From: Anastrepha obliqua
Taxonomy: Eukaryota > Arthropoda > Insecta > Diptera > Tephritidae
Direction of reading: 5' to 3'
DNA: 64,000 nt
NCBI RefSeq assembly: GCF_027943255.1
Contig: NC_072893.1
Location: forward strand, 94,433,784 to 94,497,783
The notes under the pieces are model-generated. The model was not told where the DNA came from and made no database searches. It saw nothing but the letters and a program-made list of their open reading frames with translations. The position numbers were made by a program, and so were the translations under genes. Of this stretch, positions 44,226 through 56,204 are shown piece after piece (positions within the stretch are counted from its first letter, which is position 1; every line of letters starts with the position of its first letter).

Positions 44226-45233
44226 CTTTATTAATTTCATTATCAAACTGAATTTGTAGTTATAGTCTGTAAGGATGTGTAAACCCATTGACTTACAAAT
44301 AAATAAGTGAGTAAGTTTTGTAGGTTGTTCAAAAATTATTTCATTGAGTATCTTAATATTTTTTATTATTTACCGGTACTTGGCACATTCAATACGACAT
44401 TTAAGAAGCAACCGATATGTTTCTATGCATATGTATATGTGCAACATTTACAAGTATATGGATACGAATATGCCTATGAATATGCAATCGATTGTTCTTG
44501 CAATGGCACTACGCAATAACCTATGACAATAATCCCAGATAGTCAACTTACCAGATGTGAAGGCAGCAAAGACAACACATCAAAACTTATTTGATCAGAG
44601 CTATCTATGCACTAAATTAGCACAGCAATGATTTGCTTAAAATGTACAATTAAAATAATAATGTCAGTTAATTTTCAGTTAATGTCAGATTTCTGATATT
44701 TGTAGTATGTACGAAAAATATTCAAAATGGTACTAATCGCAGCAAATGATGGAGTGCAGATAATTTAAATAGTTAAGTGCATAGCTGTGGTATTTAGACA
44801 AATAACTTGTTGTTGTAGGATTGTTGCTCCAACACTAAATATGCCGAGACACTCAACTATTCTCCCAGGGTCAATTATTTAAAGCATTCGAAATAAATAT
44901 GCATTTTGGTGCATAGCTATTAAGGATATGTATGAGATAATGTTTCACAAGTATAAACTTATGTAGATTATGGAATTCCATACTCCATGTGTAGATTTAC
45001 GATGTTATGCGCGAGAGTATTGGAGATTTTATCAGCAAGGGAAAATAAATTATTTATGAGTATTTGAACCCAGTGATTTAAGGAACAGCAGTAGGCGAAA
45101 ATTTCTAGTTAATCGAATGCCCTTACAAAATGATAGTAATGTGCAAATTTCAGAAGAGTTGCTATTCGACCCTAATGCATTTTCGTAAAAAGACTATTTA
45201 TTTACTTTTATTTTTTTAATTACATAAATATTT
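44226..45233. other. No recognisable gene
   Basis: AT-rich spacer. The two overlapping plus-strand frames near 44307-44526 have no signature. Confidence 0.4.
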
Positions 45234-45273
45234 GGCGGCCACCGTAGCCGAACGGGTTGGTGCGCGACTACCA
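45234..45273 (+). repeat. SINE head fragment (copy I)
   Basis: GGCGGCCACCGTAGCCGAAC then GGGTTGGTGCGCGACTACCA is the tRNA-like head with the best-preserved A box in the window. It stops before the B-box and joins directly to the maT-like fragment. Confidence 0.75.
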
Positions 45274-45284
45274 TGTCTTATACA

Positions 45285-45402
45285 TCGGGTTGTCCCTGAA
45301 GATCTCCGGGATAAATTTTACGTTATGCGCACCAGACAGTTTATGTCGGAGCAAACACGAGAACAGAGACATCTAATTGAAGAGCCTTCTAAACAAAATT
45401 AT
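45285..45402 (+). pseudogene. maT-like mariner, left piece of a split copy
   Basis: IHRVVPEDLRDKFYVMRTRQ followed by FMSEQTREQRHLIE is the junction of DNA-binding and catalytic domains in the family also seen at 30590-31035, where QTREQRV occurs. The frame breaks at the insertion of the retrotransposon at 45403-46830. The matching right piece follows at 46845. Confidence 0.7.
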
Positions 45403-46830
45403 TTTTTATTTATTTATTAAAAGAGTAACAATTATAAATAATTATTCCACTTAAAGAGCTAAAGCACTGGCTACTATGGCCTTCGGCTATTAGTATAATA
45501 ATAAAAATGACAGCGTGTCTTATAGCCTTAACTTACATCTACATAGCTACATACATAATCACAAATCTTATTTAAATTGCATACCGTTGTCTGTTTGAGG
45601 AGTTTCGATGGTTTGATGCTTGAGAAAAAGGATGTTCTGATATTTTGTAGGGGAGGACAAGTATCTATCAGATGAAGTGTAGTAAATTCGTTGGAGCCAC
45701 AAAAAGGGCATGTAGACTTCGGTGAACCGCTGAGCAGGTGGGCATGTGTCATGAGTGTGTGACCGATTCTCAGTCGAGTAAAGATTTTTGCTTGGTGACA
45801 TAATGCAGATGGAGGGTAGATAGTTTTTTCCCCAAAGGGGTTAAAGTTTTTATAAGGATGCTGATAAATGTTCCATTTAGTTGCTGCGTTATCTGCGGCA
45901 AGTTCTTTCGCTAGTATCTTTATGTCATTGCAAGTGATATAGTCAAATGTGTGTAGAGGTTCCTTATTCGCCTCTTTCGCTCTCTTGTCAGCTTTTTCGT
46001 TACCATTTATCCCAGAGTGCCCAGGAATCCACATAATTTCGATTGCACCTATATGTATTGAAATTATATTGCGGATTTTTGTTATCATCGGGGTGTCATT
46101 TGAGGGGCTTAAGATAGCTTCGATTGAGGATTTGCTATCGGTGCAAATTAAGTGCTTGCTACATTTCTGAGAGGCAACGATTAGTGCTTCAAGTAACGCA
46201 GCTGCTTCAGCTGTAAATATTGAAGTGAATCTTGGCAAAATTCCGACATAGATGGTAACACCTTCTGCGTTTGTCACTGCAAACGATGTGCAGGTGTCGG
46301 TTTTTGATCCGTCGGTAAAAATGATCTCCCAATCTTTCTTTAATGGGGAATTGGTTTCGAGAAAGATCTGGTTGTATTCGTTTGTATTAGTGGAATCTTT
46401 TAAATGTTTGGATAGATTGTTCAATATCATCGACTTGGGAACGACCAACGGTGGATGTATTGCAGGTTCTACAAGTACTGGCTGAGCAATGATATCCAGT
46501 TTTTCGGCTTTTTTTAGAATGATGGAGATTGTTGATTCCCGTCTCTTTCTGTTTAATTTTTGAGTACTCGAGTTGATGTGTTTAAACAAAAGTCTGTGGC
46601 TATGTTCCAATCCTACAGAGGTTACTGTCGTAATGCGCACGAAGTATCCAGTCATTTTGATGGTTGTAGGTATTATGGGCAACAGAGAACACTTTTTCAC
46701 TCACGAATTTGATTTCTGCTGCATATATCGAAGTTCTAGAGAAGAGTGTTAGCTGGGATTGCATTTCATAAGACTCTGCTTCTTCACACATTTTCATGAC
46801 CGCATAACACCGAACTTATGGCAGCCTCAC
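45403..46830 (-). pseudogene. I-like non-LTR retrotransposon, RNase H and C-terminus (long open frame 46700-45528)
   Basis: The 390-codon open frame on the minus strand carries RNase H: D in IIFTDGSKTDTCTSFAV (about residue 130), E in TAEAAALLEALIV, D in ICTDSKSSIEAI, and the last acidic residue in MWIPGHSGINGNEKADKRAK. A zinc-knuckle-like C-terminus follows (CPFCGSNEFTTLHLIDTCPP). The first methionine is not a native start: protein with LINE-like sequence continues upstream in another frame to about 46830 (EAESYEMQSQLTL), so this is a 5'-truncated second open frame with one frameshift. The 3' end carries a TAAA/TAA-rich tail near 45403-45420. It is inserted into a maT-like mariner, whose pieces lie on both sides. 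Confidence 0.85.
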
Positions 46831-46844
46831 TTATTGCACCTGAA

Positions 46845-47060
46845 TCTCCTCGATTACTAGGTATGGGACCTAGTTGAGCGTGAAACCAATAAAAATCGTT
46901 TCGGGACCTGGGTTGAGGAGGTATTATAGCTAATGGCAATTTTATGGAATGATTTTATAAATATATGTATAATAAGTTAATATTGTTTAAAAAATTAGTG
47001 AGGCTTCATTAAATTGTGTTCAAAATAAAGCTAAGTAGTTTTATAGTTTTAAATAACCGC
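46845..47060 (+). pseudogene. maT-like mariner, right piece of a split copy
   Basis: The plus strand reads LNLLDY, stop, VWDLVERETNKN: the region of the third catalytic aspartate (family motif PDLNPLDYYVW), with a tyrosine codon turned to a stop. Internal sequence is then deleted, and VEEVL continues, after a frameshift, to the C-terminal ANG. The 3' untranslated part (ATATATGTATAATAAGTTAA, CAAAATAAAGCTAA) matches 30950-31030. About 150 residues between this and the left piece are missing besides the inserted retrotransposon. Confidence 0.68.
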
Positions 47061-47233
47061 CAAAAGGTGCTGCGAAGCAAATTATTATAATTATTCATAA
47101 TATATAAATGTATGTGGGAAAGAGAAGTAGTAGGGGCAGTGCGAAGAACTCGTTAGTTAGTTGAACTCTAGCCGATGACGCAGACATCTTTTTCATTTCG
47201 CCGTTCCAACTTTTTAAATTTTGCTGGCAACTA

Positions 47234-48507
47234 TCAGGTCAGTCCATAAGTTCGTGCGTATTTTACCCATAATTTCACTTTTGTACGATTTTTGCATACA
47301 AAAAATTATTCGAGGAATATAACGGAACTATTTATATTTTCTCTGATATATTATGCATTCGACAATTGATTTTAATCGCGGCTAGAAGCACGTGTTGCTA
47401 AAAAATGAAATGGAATCTTCAAACGCGTATAAGAGGCATATTTTGTATTTTTTTATAAAAGTGGTAAAAGTGCAACAACTGCTGCAGAAATAAGCACTGT
47501 TCACGGAGAGGATACCGTGAGTGTAAAGACTGTGCAAAAGTGGTTTTCAAAATTCCAAAGTGGTAACTGCGACGTGGAGGATGCCCCGCGCGCTGGTCGT
47601 CCTGAAGTCTTTAACTCCGACGCCTTGCTCGAACTCGTGGAAGCTGAGCCAAATTTGACAGTCGATATGATAGCTCAGAGGTTAAATTCATCGCATGGAA
47701 CAGTTCACAGGCACCCGGTTCAGTTGGCAAAGGTTTCAAAGCTGGGAAAATGGGTTCCGCATAGACTTTCCGTCGCTTGCCTTCAGCAGACAGTGAATGT
47801 GTGCTCTCAGCTGCTGCATGAAAAGGAAAGTTTTTTGAACCGTATCGATACTGGTGATGAAAAATGGGTCCTTTACCATAATCCTGTTCGCAAACGCCAA
47901 TGATAGATAATTAGATAAAGATGAAACACCAGCACCGACCCCTGGAGATGGCCTTCGCCCCAAGAAGATTCTCCTGTCTATTTGGTGGGATATGGCCGGT
48001 ATTGTTTATTATGAACTTCTGGAACCAAACCAGACAATAACTGCTGATTATTATTCCCATCAGCTATCAAACCTGAATGAGGCACTTAAAAAAAATCGAC
48101 CGTCTTTAGTGAGTAGGCGCAAAGTTTTGTTTCACCACGACAACGCAATACCTCACACCGCAGGGCAAACATTAGGCAAGCTGAACGAGCTCGGATGGGA
48201 GCTAATGCCGCATCCACCATACTCTCCGGATATTCCACCTTGTGATTATCACCTTTCTGTAGACTTCAGTCCCATATGAGTAACAAGAACTACTCCTCAA
48301 AAGAAACTATAAAAAGTGATATCGAAGCGTATTTTGGCTCCAAGGACAAACAATTTTTTGAGCAGGGAATTAAAAATTTGCCTAAATGTTGGGAAGACAT
48401 CGTAAATAATGAAGTAAAATATATTATTGATTAATAAATACTTTATAAATCTTTTTTATAATTTTGAAACCGTTTTGAAAAACGCACGAACTTATGGACT
48501 GACCTGA
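47234..48507 (+). mobile_element. Full-length mariner with near-perfect terminal repeats, 1274 bp
   Basis: Both ends read inward TCAGGTCAGTCCATAAGTTC and then GTGCGT, 26 identical bases as inverted repeats. TA is present on each side (47232-47233 and 48508-48509). The length fits a complete element. The ends look fit to serve as transposase substrate, while the gene inside is broken. It differs from the Mos1-like lineage in both ends and protein. Confidence 0.93.
47410..48434 (+). pseudogene. Mariner transposase (DD34D), frameshifted
   Basis: The start MESSNAYKRHILYFF is at 47410. One lost or gained base in a T run near 47446-47455 shifts the frame to FYKSGKSATTAAEISTVHGE, then a helix-turn-helix (VKTVQKWFSKFQSGNCDVED), KWVPHRLS and the first aspartate in TGDEKWVLYHN. 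Stops at about 47901-47920 interrupt. The next frame has IWWDMAGIVYYELLEPNQT, the second aspartate in FHHDNAIPHTA and the third in PPYSPDIPPCDYHL, 34 residues apart. A last frameshift near 48257 leads to the C-terminus (FEQGIKNLPKCWEDIV). All catalytic residues exist, but at least three frame breaks separate them. It resembles the cecropia-type transposases. Confidence 0.88.
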
Positions 48508-48509
48508 TA

Positions 48510-49386
48510 CATGCAAATTATTCACATTACTTCGATTCTTGCACTTGCACAAAAATTTGAGTTTGTAATTTCTAACCAGTTATGACTATTAAAATAAAAA
48601 TTGAAATATGATATAAATGCATAATGCAATACGTTTCCTACAAACTGAATGTAAAGGTTACATAGTTGATTTAAAGCTCTTAAAAGTAAAGAATAAAATT
48701 AAAAGGAAGAACTGGAAATATTAAAAGAGTTTTTCTTGGGATTTAAAAGTCATCCGCCGCAACGCTATTCATGGCATTAATTTCCGGAATTCTTAAAGAC
48801 TTAAAATTTAAAATAATGAAACGAGAAGAATATCAGGGTATGGGATTCATCTCAAGTGAAACATTTCAGAAGTTAGGAGTTACAAAGTTTTGCCCGAAGC
48901 GGCGAGGGTTTCTATGAGAGAGAGACAAAATGGGATGACTTACAGAATTACAAGAAGTTTTCCAACAAAATAATGCATACTTGATTTAAATCAGATCATG
49001 TGAACTACTGCATACCAAATAAAGCAATCAGTAGAGTGAATGGTAATGTGCGCGTATATAACAATGACCACCCAATGTTGAAAGCTGACGGTCTATTCTA
49101 CTACCACATATACTACCAATTCATTGGACAATGGCTAGTAGAATAAAAAAATCACAAGTGCAAAATTAAAACATATAAACGCATTGTTAACGTGGATGAC
49201 CATCTATACAGCCTTTTAATCGTATAAATAAATAAGTAAATTAATTATTTAGTGATGAGGTTGGAATTAAATAACCTATTTGGCGATGAAACGAACCGCA
49301 AAGCCGCAAACCGCAACATAATGAGTAGGCTGTGGAAATTTTTCGACCTAATATGAATTTTTTGCAAGCAGAAGAATATAAAGAAA
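48510..49386. other. No recognisable gene
   Basis: AT-rich spacer between two mariners. Nothing recognised. Confidence 0.4.
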
Positions 49387-49388
49387 TA

Positions 49389-50573
49389 CGAGGTGTGTTA
49401 AAAAAATTAAGTGAATATTATTTTTTTTTTTCAAAAAATATTTACTTATTCATCAATTCAAAGTAGTCCCCCTCATATATTATACACTTGTGACAGCGTT
49501 TTTTCCAATCCTCGAAGCTGTTCTGATATGCACTTTTTGGTATGTCCTTGAGCTCTCTCAGCGATTCGGTTTTTGTCTCCTCAATCGTGGCAAAATGTGG
49601 TCCTTTCATGTGTTTCTTCAATCTTATAATATAAATATAATTGGCGCGTACACTTCTGTTAGGTGTTTGGCCGAGCTCCTCCTCCTATTTGTGGTGTGCG
49701 TCTTGATGTTGTTCCACAAATGGAGGGACCTACAGTTTTAAGCCGACTCCGAACGGCAGATATTTTTATGAGGAGCTTTTTCATGGCAGAAATACACTCG
49801 GAGGTTTGCCATTGCCTGCCGCTTTATTTACCCTACATCCTTTTGGTAAGAACTCCTGATGCACTACGACATGGTAATTGAAGAAAACAAGTGAGGAAAA
49901 TCTTGATATTTGATCTCGGCGCACTTTTTGGGCTTAGCTCTCCTGGACTCTTCCATTGGGACGATTGGACTTTGGTTTCGACCCTATATATCCATAATTC
50001 GTCACCATTAGGAGCGATGCTCATACGACGTTGTTTCTGGTCAAAAATCAGCAATTTTGGAATCAACTTCGCTACCACACGCTTCATGCCCACAATTTCC
50101 GAAAAGATTGCATGGCATGAGCCGATATGCCGATATGCCGACAGCCTAAGCAACTTCTTTAATTGGCATTCGACGATTCTCCACAACAATTATCATCACT
50201 TTCTCAACATTTTCATCGGTTGCTGATGTGCTGGGGTTTCCAGAGCAAGCGTCGTACTTCATATCTTCTCGACCTTCTGTGAAAAGCTTCCACCACTTGT
50301 AAGCATTTTTTTGACTCAGAGTAGTATCACTTCACATTTGATGTATTTTGGAGTACTTAATTCCATTTTTTGCACAAAATTTGATGCTCTTTCTTTGATC
50401 CACGCAAAACACTTGTCTTATTTATGCCTCTCACAAACTAATTATGGTATATTGCTGAAACTGTGAACGTATCTTCGAGACTAGTGCACCAACATAAAAA
50501 AGTAATAACCGAAAGTCGAATGTACGTAGCCCACGAAATTTGAAAACTCACCTTATTTTTTGAACACACCTCG
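49389..50573 (-). mobile_element. Mariner whose core is replaced by a SINE
   Basis: The ends CGAGGTGTGTTAAAAAAATT (49389) and, on the minus strand, CGAGGTGTGTTCAAAAAATA (from 50573) are inverted repeats, with TA outside each. From 50400 downward the minus strand encodes VDQRKSIKFCAKNGIKYSKI, WWKLFTEGREDMK, then IFSEIVGMKRVVAKLIPKLL and GDELWIYRVETKVQSSQWKS around the first aspartate. From 49625 to 49447 comes the C-terminus (HFATIEETKTESLRELKDI, then KCIIYEGDYFELMNK). Between these pieces, where about 100 residues with the second and third aspartates should be, sits a SINE copy (49626-49822). Confidence 0.85.
49626..49822 (-). mobile_element. tRNA-derived SINE, 5'-truncated, inside a mariner (copy H)
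   Basis: It has a well-kept 3' part: complement of the end (AATTGGCGCGTACACTTCTG, TTAGGTGTTTGGCCGAGC), CCACAAATGGAGGGACCTAC, CATGGCAGAAATACACTCGG. It stops at CCATTGCCTGCCGC, so the tRNA-like head is missing. Because it lies in a gap of the mariner rather than in a simple split, the insertion was accompanied or followed by a deletion. Confidence 0.88.
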
Positions 50574-50575
50574 TA

Positions 50576-51173
50576 CATTCCAGCATAGATAACTGTGCAT
50601 GTATGTACCAAGCTCTATATAACATATAACAATAAATTGAAGGGGATGATTTCCACCTAGAAAACATGCTGGGTTTAAAAAAATTATAATTTACTTTCAT
50701 ATACTTAATAATTCGATTGCATATGAGATAGGAATATTTAGAAATATGTGAAATCTGAAATTATGCGTCAACAGCAAATGATAACCTTAATTACAGCAAC
50801 ACATATTTGCACTTTGCAGATAATTGTGCCGAATTCGTATATTAATTTTAAAAAAGCATTTTTTTATTGAATAGTAGAATTTAATTACGCCTAGATAGTT
50901 TTGTTATTTGCATATTTAATAACCTTATATTGAAGCCTTTTGGCATTCCGTAATGAGTCATTAAAAAATAAAACATACTAAGCCACTTGTACATTAGGAG
51001 TATTCTTATACGTGTTTTTTAAACCTACTTTTTTAACTTTCGTTGATGATAATTGCATAATTCTACTTGTTGAAAAATGTTATGCAGTTGAGCGAATTAC
51101 AGAGCCGGCGATTTAAATTCGAAGTATTGAGCTTAAAAATAAAACCATTGATTATGTACTCATTACTAATACT
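50576..51173. other. No recognisable gene
   Basis: AT-rich spacer. Nothing recognised. Confidence 0.4.
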
Positions 51174-51690
51174 GTGCAAGAAAATGGACCGAAAAAAAAT
51201 TATGCAATGGTATGTAGCAATGTGACAAGTCCGAACAGAAAACTGTCAAACTTTCTACTAAAACTTAGAAGGAAAGTCTTTCGGTTGATGGTCGGCATCA
51301 TTACAGGACACAACCCATGGGAACCCATTGGAATCATCGAGGACCCGGTATGTCTGTCATGCTTGGAGGAGGCCTTTGCTAGACCACGGCTACGAGTACT
51401 GGGTTCCGATGTCATGAGAATGAGTAATATTCGTTCTCTAAAACTAGAGGATATCTACAGATTTGCCAAAGAATCTGGAAAATTCTCACAGGACTAACTA
51501 TCTCTATCTCTGTCTCTATTCTTTCCTATCTCTTTTTCTGATACTTTTCTCCTTCCCTTCTTCACTATCTACCCCGTTTCCAGAGCTTTAAATACAATGG
51601 GCTTTTTAGCCTGAGCGTTTTAGGAGCCACCAAATCTCCTGGTGCTCCTTGGCTCGACCTTTTCAAATTTCAAATTTCAATTTCATGTTT
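51174..51690 (+). pseudogene. Non-LTR retrotransposon, C-terminus and 3' untranslated region
   Basis: The frame at 51174-51497 reads NFLLKLRRKVFRLMVGIITG, then HNPWEPIGIIEDPVCLSC LEEA, then directly RPRLRVLGSDVMRMSNIRSL and ends KESGKFSQD. The LTGH-like block, the CxxC pair and the tail fit an I/LOA-type second open frame. The second half of the zinc knuckle (about 12 residues, HLLCxCPAL in relatives) is deleted in frame. The 3' untranslated region contains a CT-rich stretch and ACAATGGGCTTTTTAGCC, and may extend to about 51690. Confidence 0.72.
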
Positions 51691-52559
51691 CATTTCTTCT
51701 CAAAAGCTGGGAATATTGAAACGCCGGCCGTTTTTTCTGAAGCGACATAATTTTTGTTTACAGTGTCTTTAAGCTGCCCTAATTTGGTCTCAATTTGTTT
51801 TAAATTACTCGAAGAAACTCATATAAAACTTCCTTTCCCATAAATATTTGTTTAAGGTGTCTAACATAAAATTTAATGGCACATTGTTTTGTGTAATATT
51901 TAAAGTCGGTATTCCTTAACCAGGTGGGTCTCATTGACTCTTATTTTCAAAAATCTGAAAATGAGTAGTGGTCTTTTTAGACGGGAAAATGTGCATTAAC
52001 AGGCAAAAGTACGTCATTCATTTGTCTCTAATATATTGCGCTGAAGCATTTTTAACAACAGACTTTCCCTGTCTGGTATGAAACTGTCACTGTATTTTAA
52101 ATGAAGTGATGAATTATCACTAAAATCGTAATAGATAACTAACATTCAATATATCAACATTTTGACTTGAGGAAAAAAAAACCCAAAAACTATTTTTTTT
52201 TTTAGCAAAAGTTATTCAAATATGTATAGTATTCTAGAAACTCTTCTCATTACAACTTGCGAGAAAGAAAAGAAAAAGTGTATGGGAATAGAAAAGAATT
52301 TGAAGGTAAGATTTCAATAATCCAAGCAACTAAAGCAGCTTGGTCTACGACTTCTTCAAACTATTTTGAAACACTTTATGGCTCTCTTTCAAGTCAGATC
52401 TTTTAAGGGATATTAATGAATGATGGCCATGCGTATTATTAAATAAACCAGATACTGGTTTACAAACAAAATGTCCTTTTATCTTAACATTTCTGCGAAC
52501 TTAATCAAATGAATCAAAAGCTATGACTTGTTCACACAATATATTTATAGGTACAATAT
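51691..52559. other. No recognisable gene
   Basis: AT-rich spacer with A and T runs at 52168-52205. Confidence 0.4.
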
Positions 52560-54325
52560 ATTTTTCCCTTTGGTTAATGGTTAATGGTAGTAAAGGGTTA
52601 AGGTATGGCCCTTTACCACTGCGACCATATTGATCTATTGTGCACCCTTTGCTGTCTATTGACTGTTAAGTATGCTTATGAATTGTACCAGCTCCTTCTG
52701 AGGGAGTGATTGAAGGTCTTCATCTGTAAGCAAGAACTTGTTTAAAAACCTTTTCCTTCTATGCGTCAACCCCAGACATTCGATGATGAGATGTTCTATA
52801 GACTCCTTATCTTCGCAGCAAAATCTACAGGTGCTGGTGTTAGTTATTCCTAATTTATGTAGTTGTTTGTTGCAAGTGAAGTGACCCGTGAGGGCGCCTG
52901 TGAGAGTGCGGATGCTCTTTTTGTTTAACGTGAGGGCCATGTTAGCTCTTTTAGCGTTGAAACTTAGGAACTTTTTAGAGTGTCTAAGACCCTCTACGTT
53001 GTTCCAATGCTGATTTAATAGAGTTTTGGCCCAGTATTTTACTTTTTGTTTTAGGCTATTTTTGTTGAATCCGAACATGGGACTAGGTCCGATTGGCTGT
53101 CCGAGAGTATTTTGATCTTTACTCTCTTGTGGTTTCTACGTTGCATGATATTTGCTGCTTCCATTATTGCGTATAGTTCCGCTTGGAAGATAGTGGTGTC
53201 CCTGGTGAGAGTGTATGATTTGTGGATTCTGGGCCCCACGACTCCTGCTCCTACACCATAGGGTGTTTTTGATCCATCAGTGTACCATTTTTGTGAATCA
53301 TTCATCCATTTCGGGTTTGTTTTCCACTCGTTCCTCTCAGGAAAGGTAACTGTGTATCCTTTTGTGAAACAGAGGGTTGGGTCAATGTGGTCTGAAACTT
53401 GAGCCATGCTTATGGTGTTTTTGATTTTATTTAGGATATTTAGGTGACCGGTGAGGTTGCCCAATTTGAAATTTTCTTTCATGTGTAGCATGAGTGCTTG
53501 CGTAGCTGCTTCATCTTGGATTGCTATATGAAGTGGTGGGAGATTAAGGAGTGCTTCCATGCCAGCTGTTGGGGTAGTTCTCATAGCCCCTGTGATGCAT
53601 AGGCAAACAAGCTTTTGTACTTTTCCCAGTTTGGTTATCGCTGTTTGTTGGATAGATTTGCTTCACCATACTAGTGCCCCATACAGTATGATTGGTCTAA
53701 CCATTTGGGTGTATATTCAGAGAGCCATACTAGGGCTGAGGCCCCAGGATCTCCCTAGTAATTGCTTGGTTGTCCACAAGGATTTCGTGGCTTTTTTAGT
53801 TATATTATTTATATTTTTCCCAAGTGAGTTTTTTATCTAAGGTTAAACCTATATACTTGACCTCTTCCTTTAGTTCTATCACTGTTTCATTTATTTTTAA
53901 TATAGGATACTCCAACTTTCTTTTTTTGTGAAGGGGATAATTGTGGTTTTGTTAGCGTTGATCGACAGCCCCTCCTTTTTACACCATTCCCATGTTGCGT
54001 TCAAGGCATTTTGCATTAAATCTGTTAGTGTCCTTTCATGGTTGCCTTTTATTATAACAGATATGTCATCTGCATAACCAATGGGTATAAATCCCTTATT
54101 GTTTAGGTGCTGCACCAAGTCATCAACTAGTAGGGACCATAGCAGTGGAGAAAGAACTCCTCCTTGCGGACATCCCTTTACTGTTGTGACATTGAGTTCA
54201 GCTTGGCCTAACGAGGCTTTAATAACCCTCTGATTAAGCATTTGGCTTATCCAATGCGTTAATATTGGGTTTGCACCTCTTTTCTCGAGTGCTGTTTCCA
54301 TGGATTCCATGGATTTTTCCCTTTA
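52560..54325 (-). pseudogene. I/LOA-like non-LTR retrotransposon: RT, RNase H and C-terminus
   Basis: On the minus strand, 54310-53897 gives the second half of the reverse transcriptase: CPQGGVLSPLLWSLLVDDLV and IGYADDISVIIKG with the YADD active site, then WCKKEGLSINANKTTIIPF. About 300 bases with frameshifts follow. Then 53584-53051 gives RTTPTAGMEALLNLPPLHIA and RNase H (WYTDGSKTPYGVGAGVVG, FQAELYAIMEA, ILSDSQSD). 53078-52656 gives the end: LTGALTGHFTCNKQLHKLGI and CRFCCEDKESIEHLIIEC. The last acidic residue of RNase H and its surroundings are deleted near 53080. It is 5'-truncated near 54325 and dead. The order RT, RNase H, zinc knuckle fits the I/LOA/R1 group. Confidence 0.87.
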
Positions 54326-55839
54326 ACTCCTAGTGTAACAGGGAGTCAAAGATTCGTTAGCAACACAGTTTCGAATAAGTAAGTTGCTAGCCCGCTTATT
54401 GATTTGGTGATAGATGAAAACTACTCACACCTCTAAGCAGATGTTGCCAATTTTGGTCTGCGAGTAGTATTTCATTTCCCACCTGCCCTGCATATCTGCC
54501 ACGCGTTTCCCTATCTGCCACCTGGGGATGCGACCAATGGGAGACAGGCAACACGGCAGACAAAAGAAATCTTAATTTATAACTACCACTAAAAGAAGAG
54601 GAATTCTAGAGATAACGTTTCTTAGAACATAATTAAATTATAAACAAAAAAAAAATGCTTTCGACGCCTTTGAAACGAAATTAGACACAAAAACAAATAA
54701 AATATATTTGGTCTTAATCAAGAGAGAGGGTGTATATTCTTTCTGCTTTTGTGTACTTTTTCTTTAGAATTCGCTCTGAAATAAAAAATAGCTTTTCCAA
54801 GAGCACATCAGGATTTATTAAGTAGCTCAATATGAATTTTCAATAAAAAGAATAAAAAAATATCGTGTAAAAATTACAATGGAATGGATTATTTTTCCAA
54901 GTCCAGACTGATTCTGTTGGTCTATCAAGTGTTAAATGATAATGTTCAAAGCGCTCGTTACCAATTTTATGGGAAGTTTTCCTTCCAGCCGTACAAATCA
55001 CTTGTATATCTAGTAATGTATCTCTGTAGCTTTATTGGCTGCGGTACACATATCTTCAGATATTTTAGCTTTGCATCCACTTACAGCTATTAAAAAAATC
55101 GCAATTAAGCGGAATGGCCGTTTTCTTTCTATTTTTCAATACAATCATCAAAAATGCTCTGAAAATGAATTATTTCTGTCTAAGTGACCATATAAAAGTA
55201 AAAATAACAAACAAACTGTAAGTCAATTTTTAAATTTCCCTTGAACAGATTTGCCTTAGCACATATGTAAATACACTTCACAGTTTGGAAAGTCAATATT
55301 AATTAGTTCCTTATGATCTTCTTGTGTACATTTTTGAGAATTTTGATGTTTCTGGATTTTAAAAAATGCCCGCCATTTGTAAAAAAGGTGTTTAATATTG
55401 CTACCTAATTCGTTTAATTTAGTTGAACAACCTTTCTTCTGCTTAGAATAAACGGCACTGCTAAAAAACTAAACTTGATAGCTTTCTTGCTAAACACTAA
55501 AAGTGCATTACTTCAGGCAACATAGAAAGTTCATGCGCTACCATTTCTATTATTTTCGAATATTTTCTCTGTAGCTCAGCTACGAGCATGGTAGTGTTTA
55601 GAGAATTAATTTCATGCTCATTGCAACTTTATTACTCATATGTCATGTTAACTAAAAGCTTTGTCGGCGCATATGTAGAAATATAGCTTCGATGGTTCTA
55701 ACAAGGAAATAGTAGTACGGTGCATGCGACATGAAAAGCGGCTTAGGCCAAACTTGCATGGTATAATGATACCTCCGGAAGGCAAATGGTTTTTAAGAGA
55801 AGAATTTTTGCGTTTTACATGGACGCCTTGGTCGGTCGA
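54326..55839. other. No recognisable gene
   Basis: AT-rich. The 69-codon frame at 54884-55093 and the frame at 55724-55930 have no known signature. Confidence 0.4.
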
Positions 55840-55990
55840 GTTTGTGCGTGGCTACCATTCGTTTGGTTCTGGGGTCGATGCCTACTTCGAATATAAGACA
55901 TTAAATACAGGGGATAATAGTGCGTTATGATAACAGCGCTCTCCTCTCGGCAAGCAACGACATAGCTTTGGGTGCATTTCAAATTGAAGA
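55840..55990 (+). repeat. Degenerate SINE-like stretch (copy J)
   Basis: CGTGGCTACCATTCG, GATGCCTACTTCGAATATAA in the place of the B-box, and ACAGCGCTCTCCTCTCGGCA, AGCAACGACATAGCTTTGGG, TGCATTT follow the order of the SINE family but differ widely. It may be an old copy or a related tRNA-derived family. Confidence 0.4.
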
Positions 55991-56204
55991 ATAGGTCTAG
56001 CTACAGCCCTAAAAAAATTGCATGTGGAGTCCTATATGCATTTACTTACTTTCAAGGTAAATATGCGGTTGGAGATTTCCCGCTTATTACCACAGCGTGA
56101 TTCCCTTTAAAAAATGTGTACTTGACTCTGAGCTTTCCTGCCTGCAGTTGTTTTGAACTCACTAACTGCAGCCGGTACGCAGCGTACAATGACGAGTACA
56201 GGGC

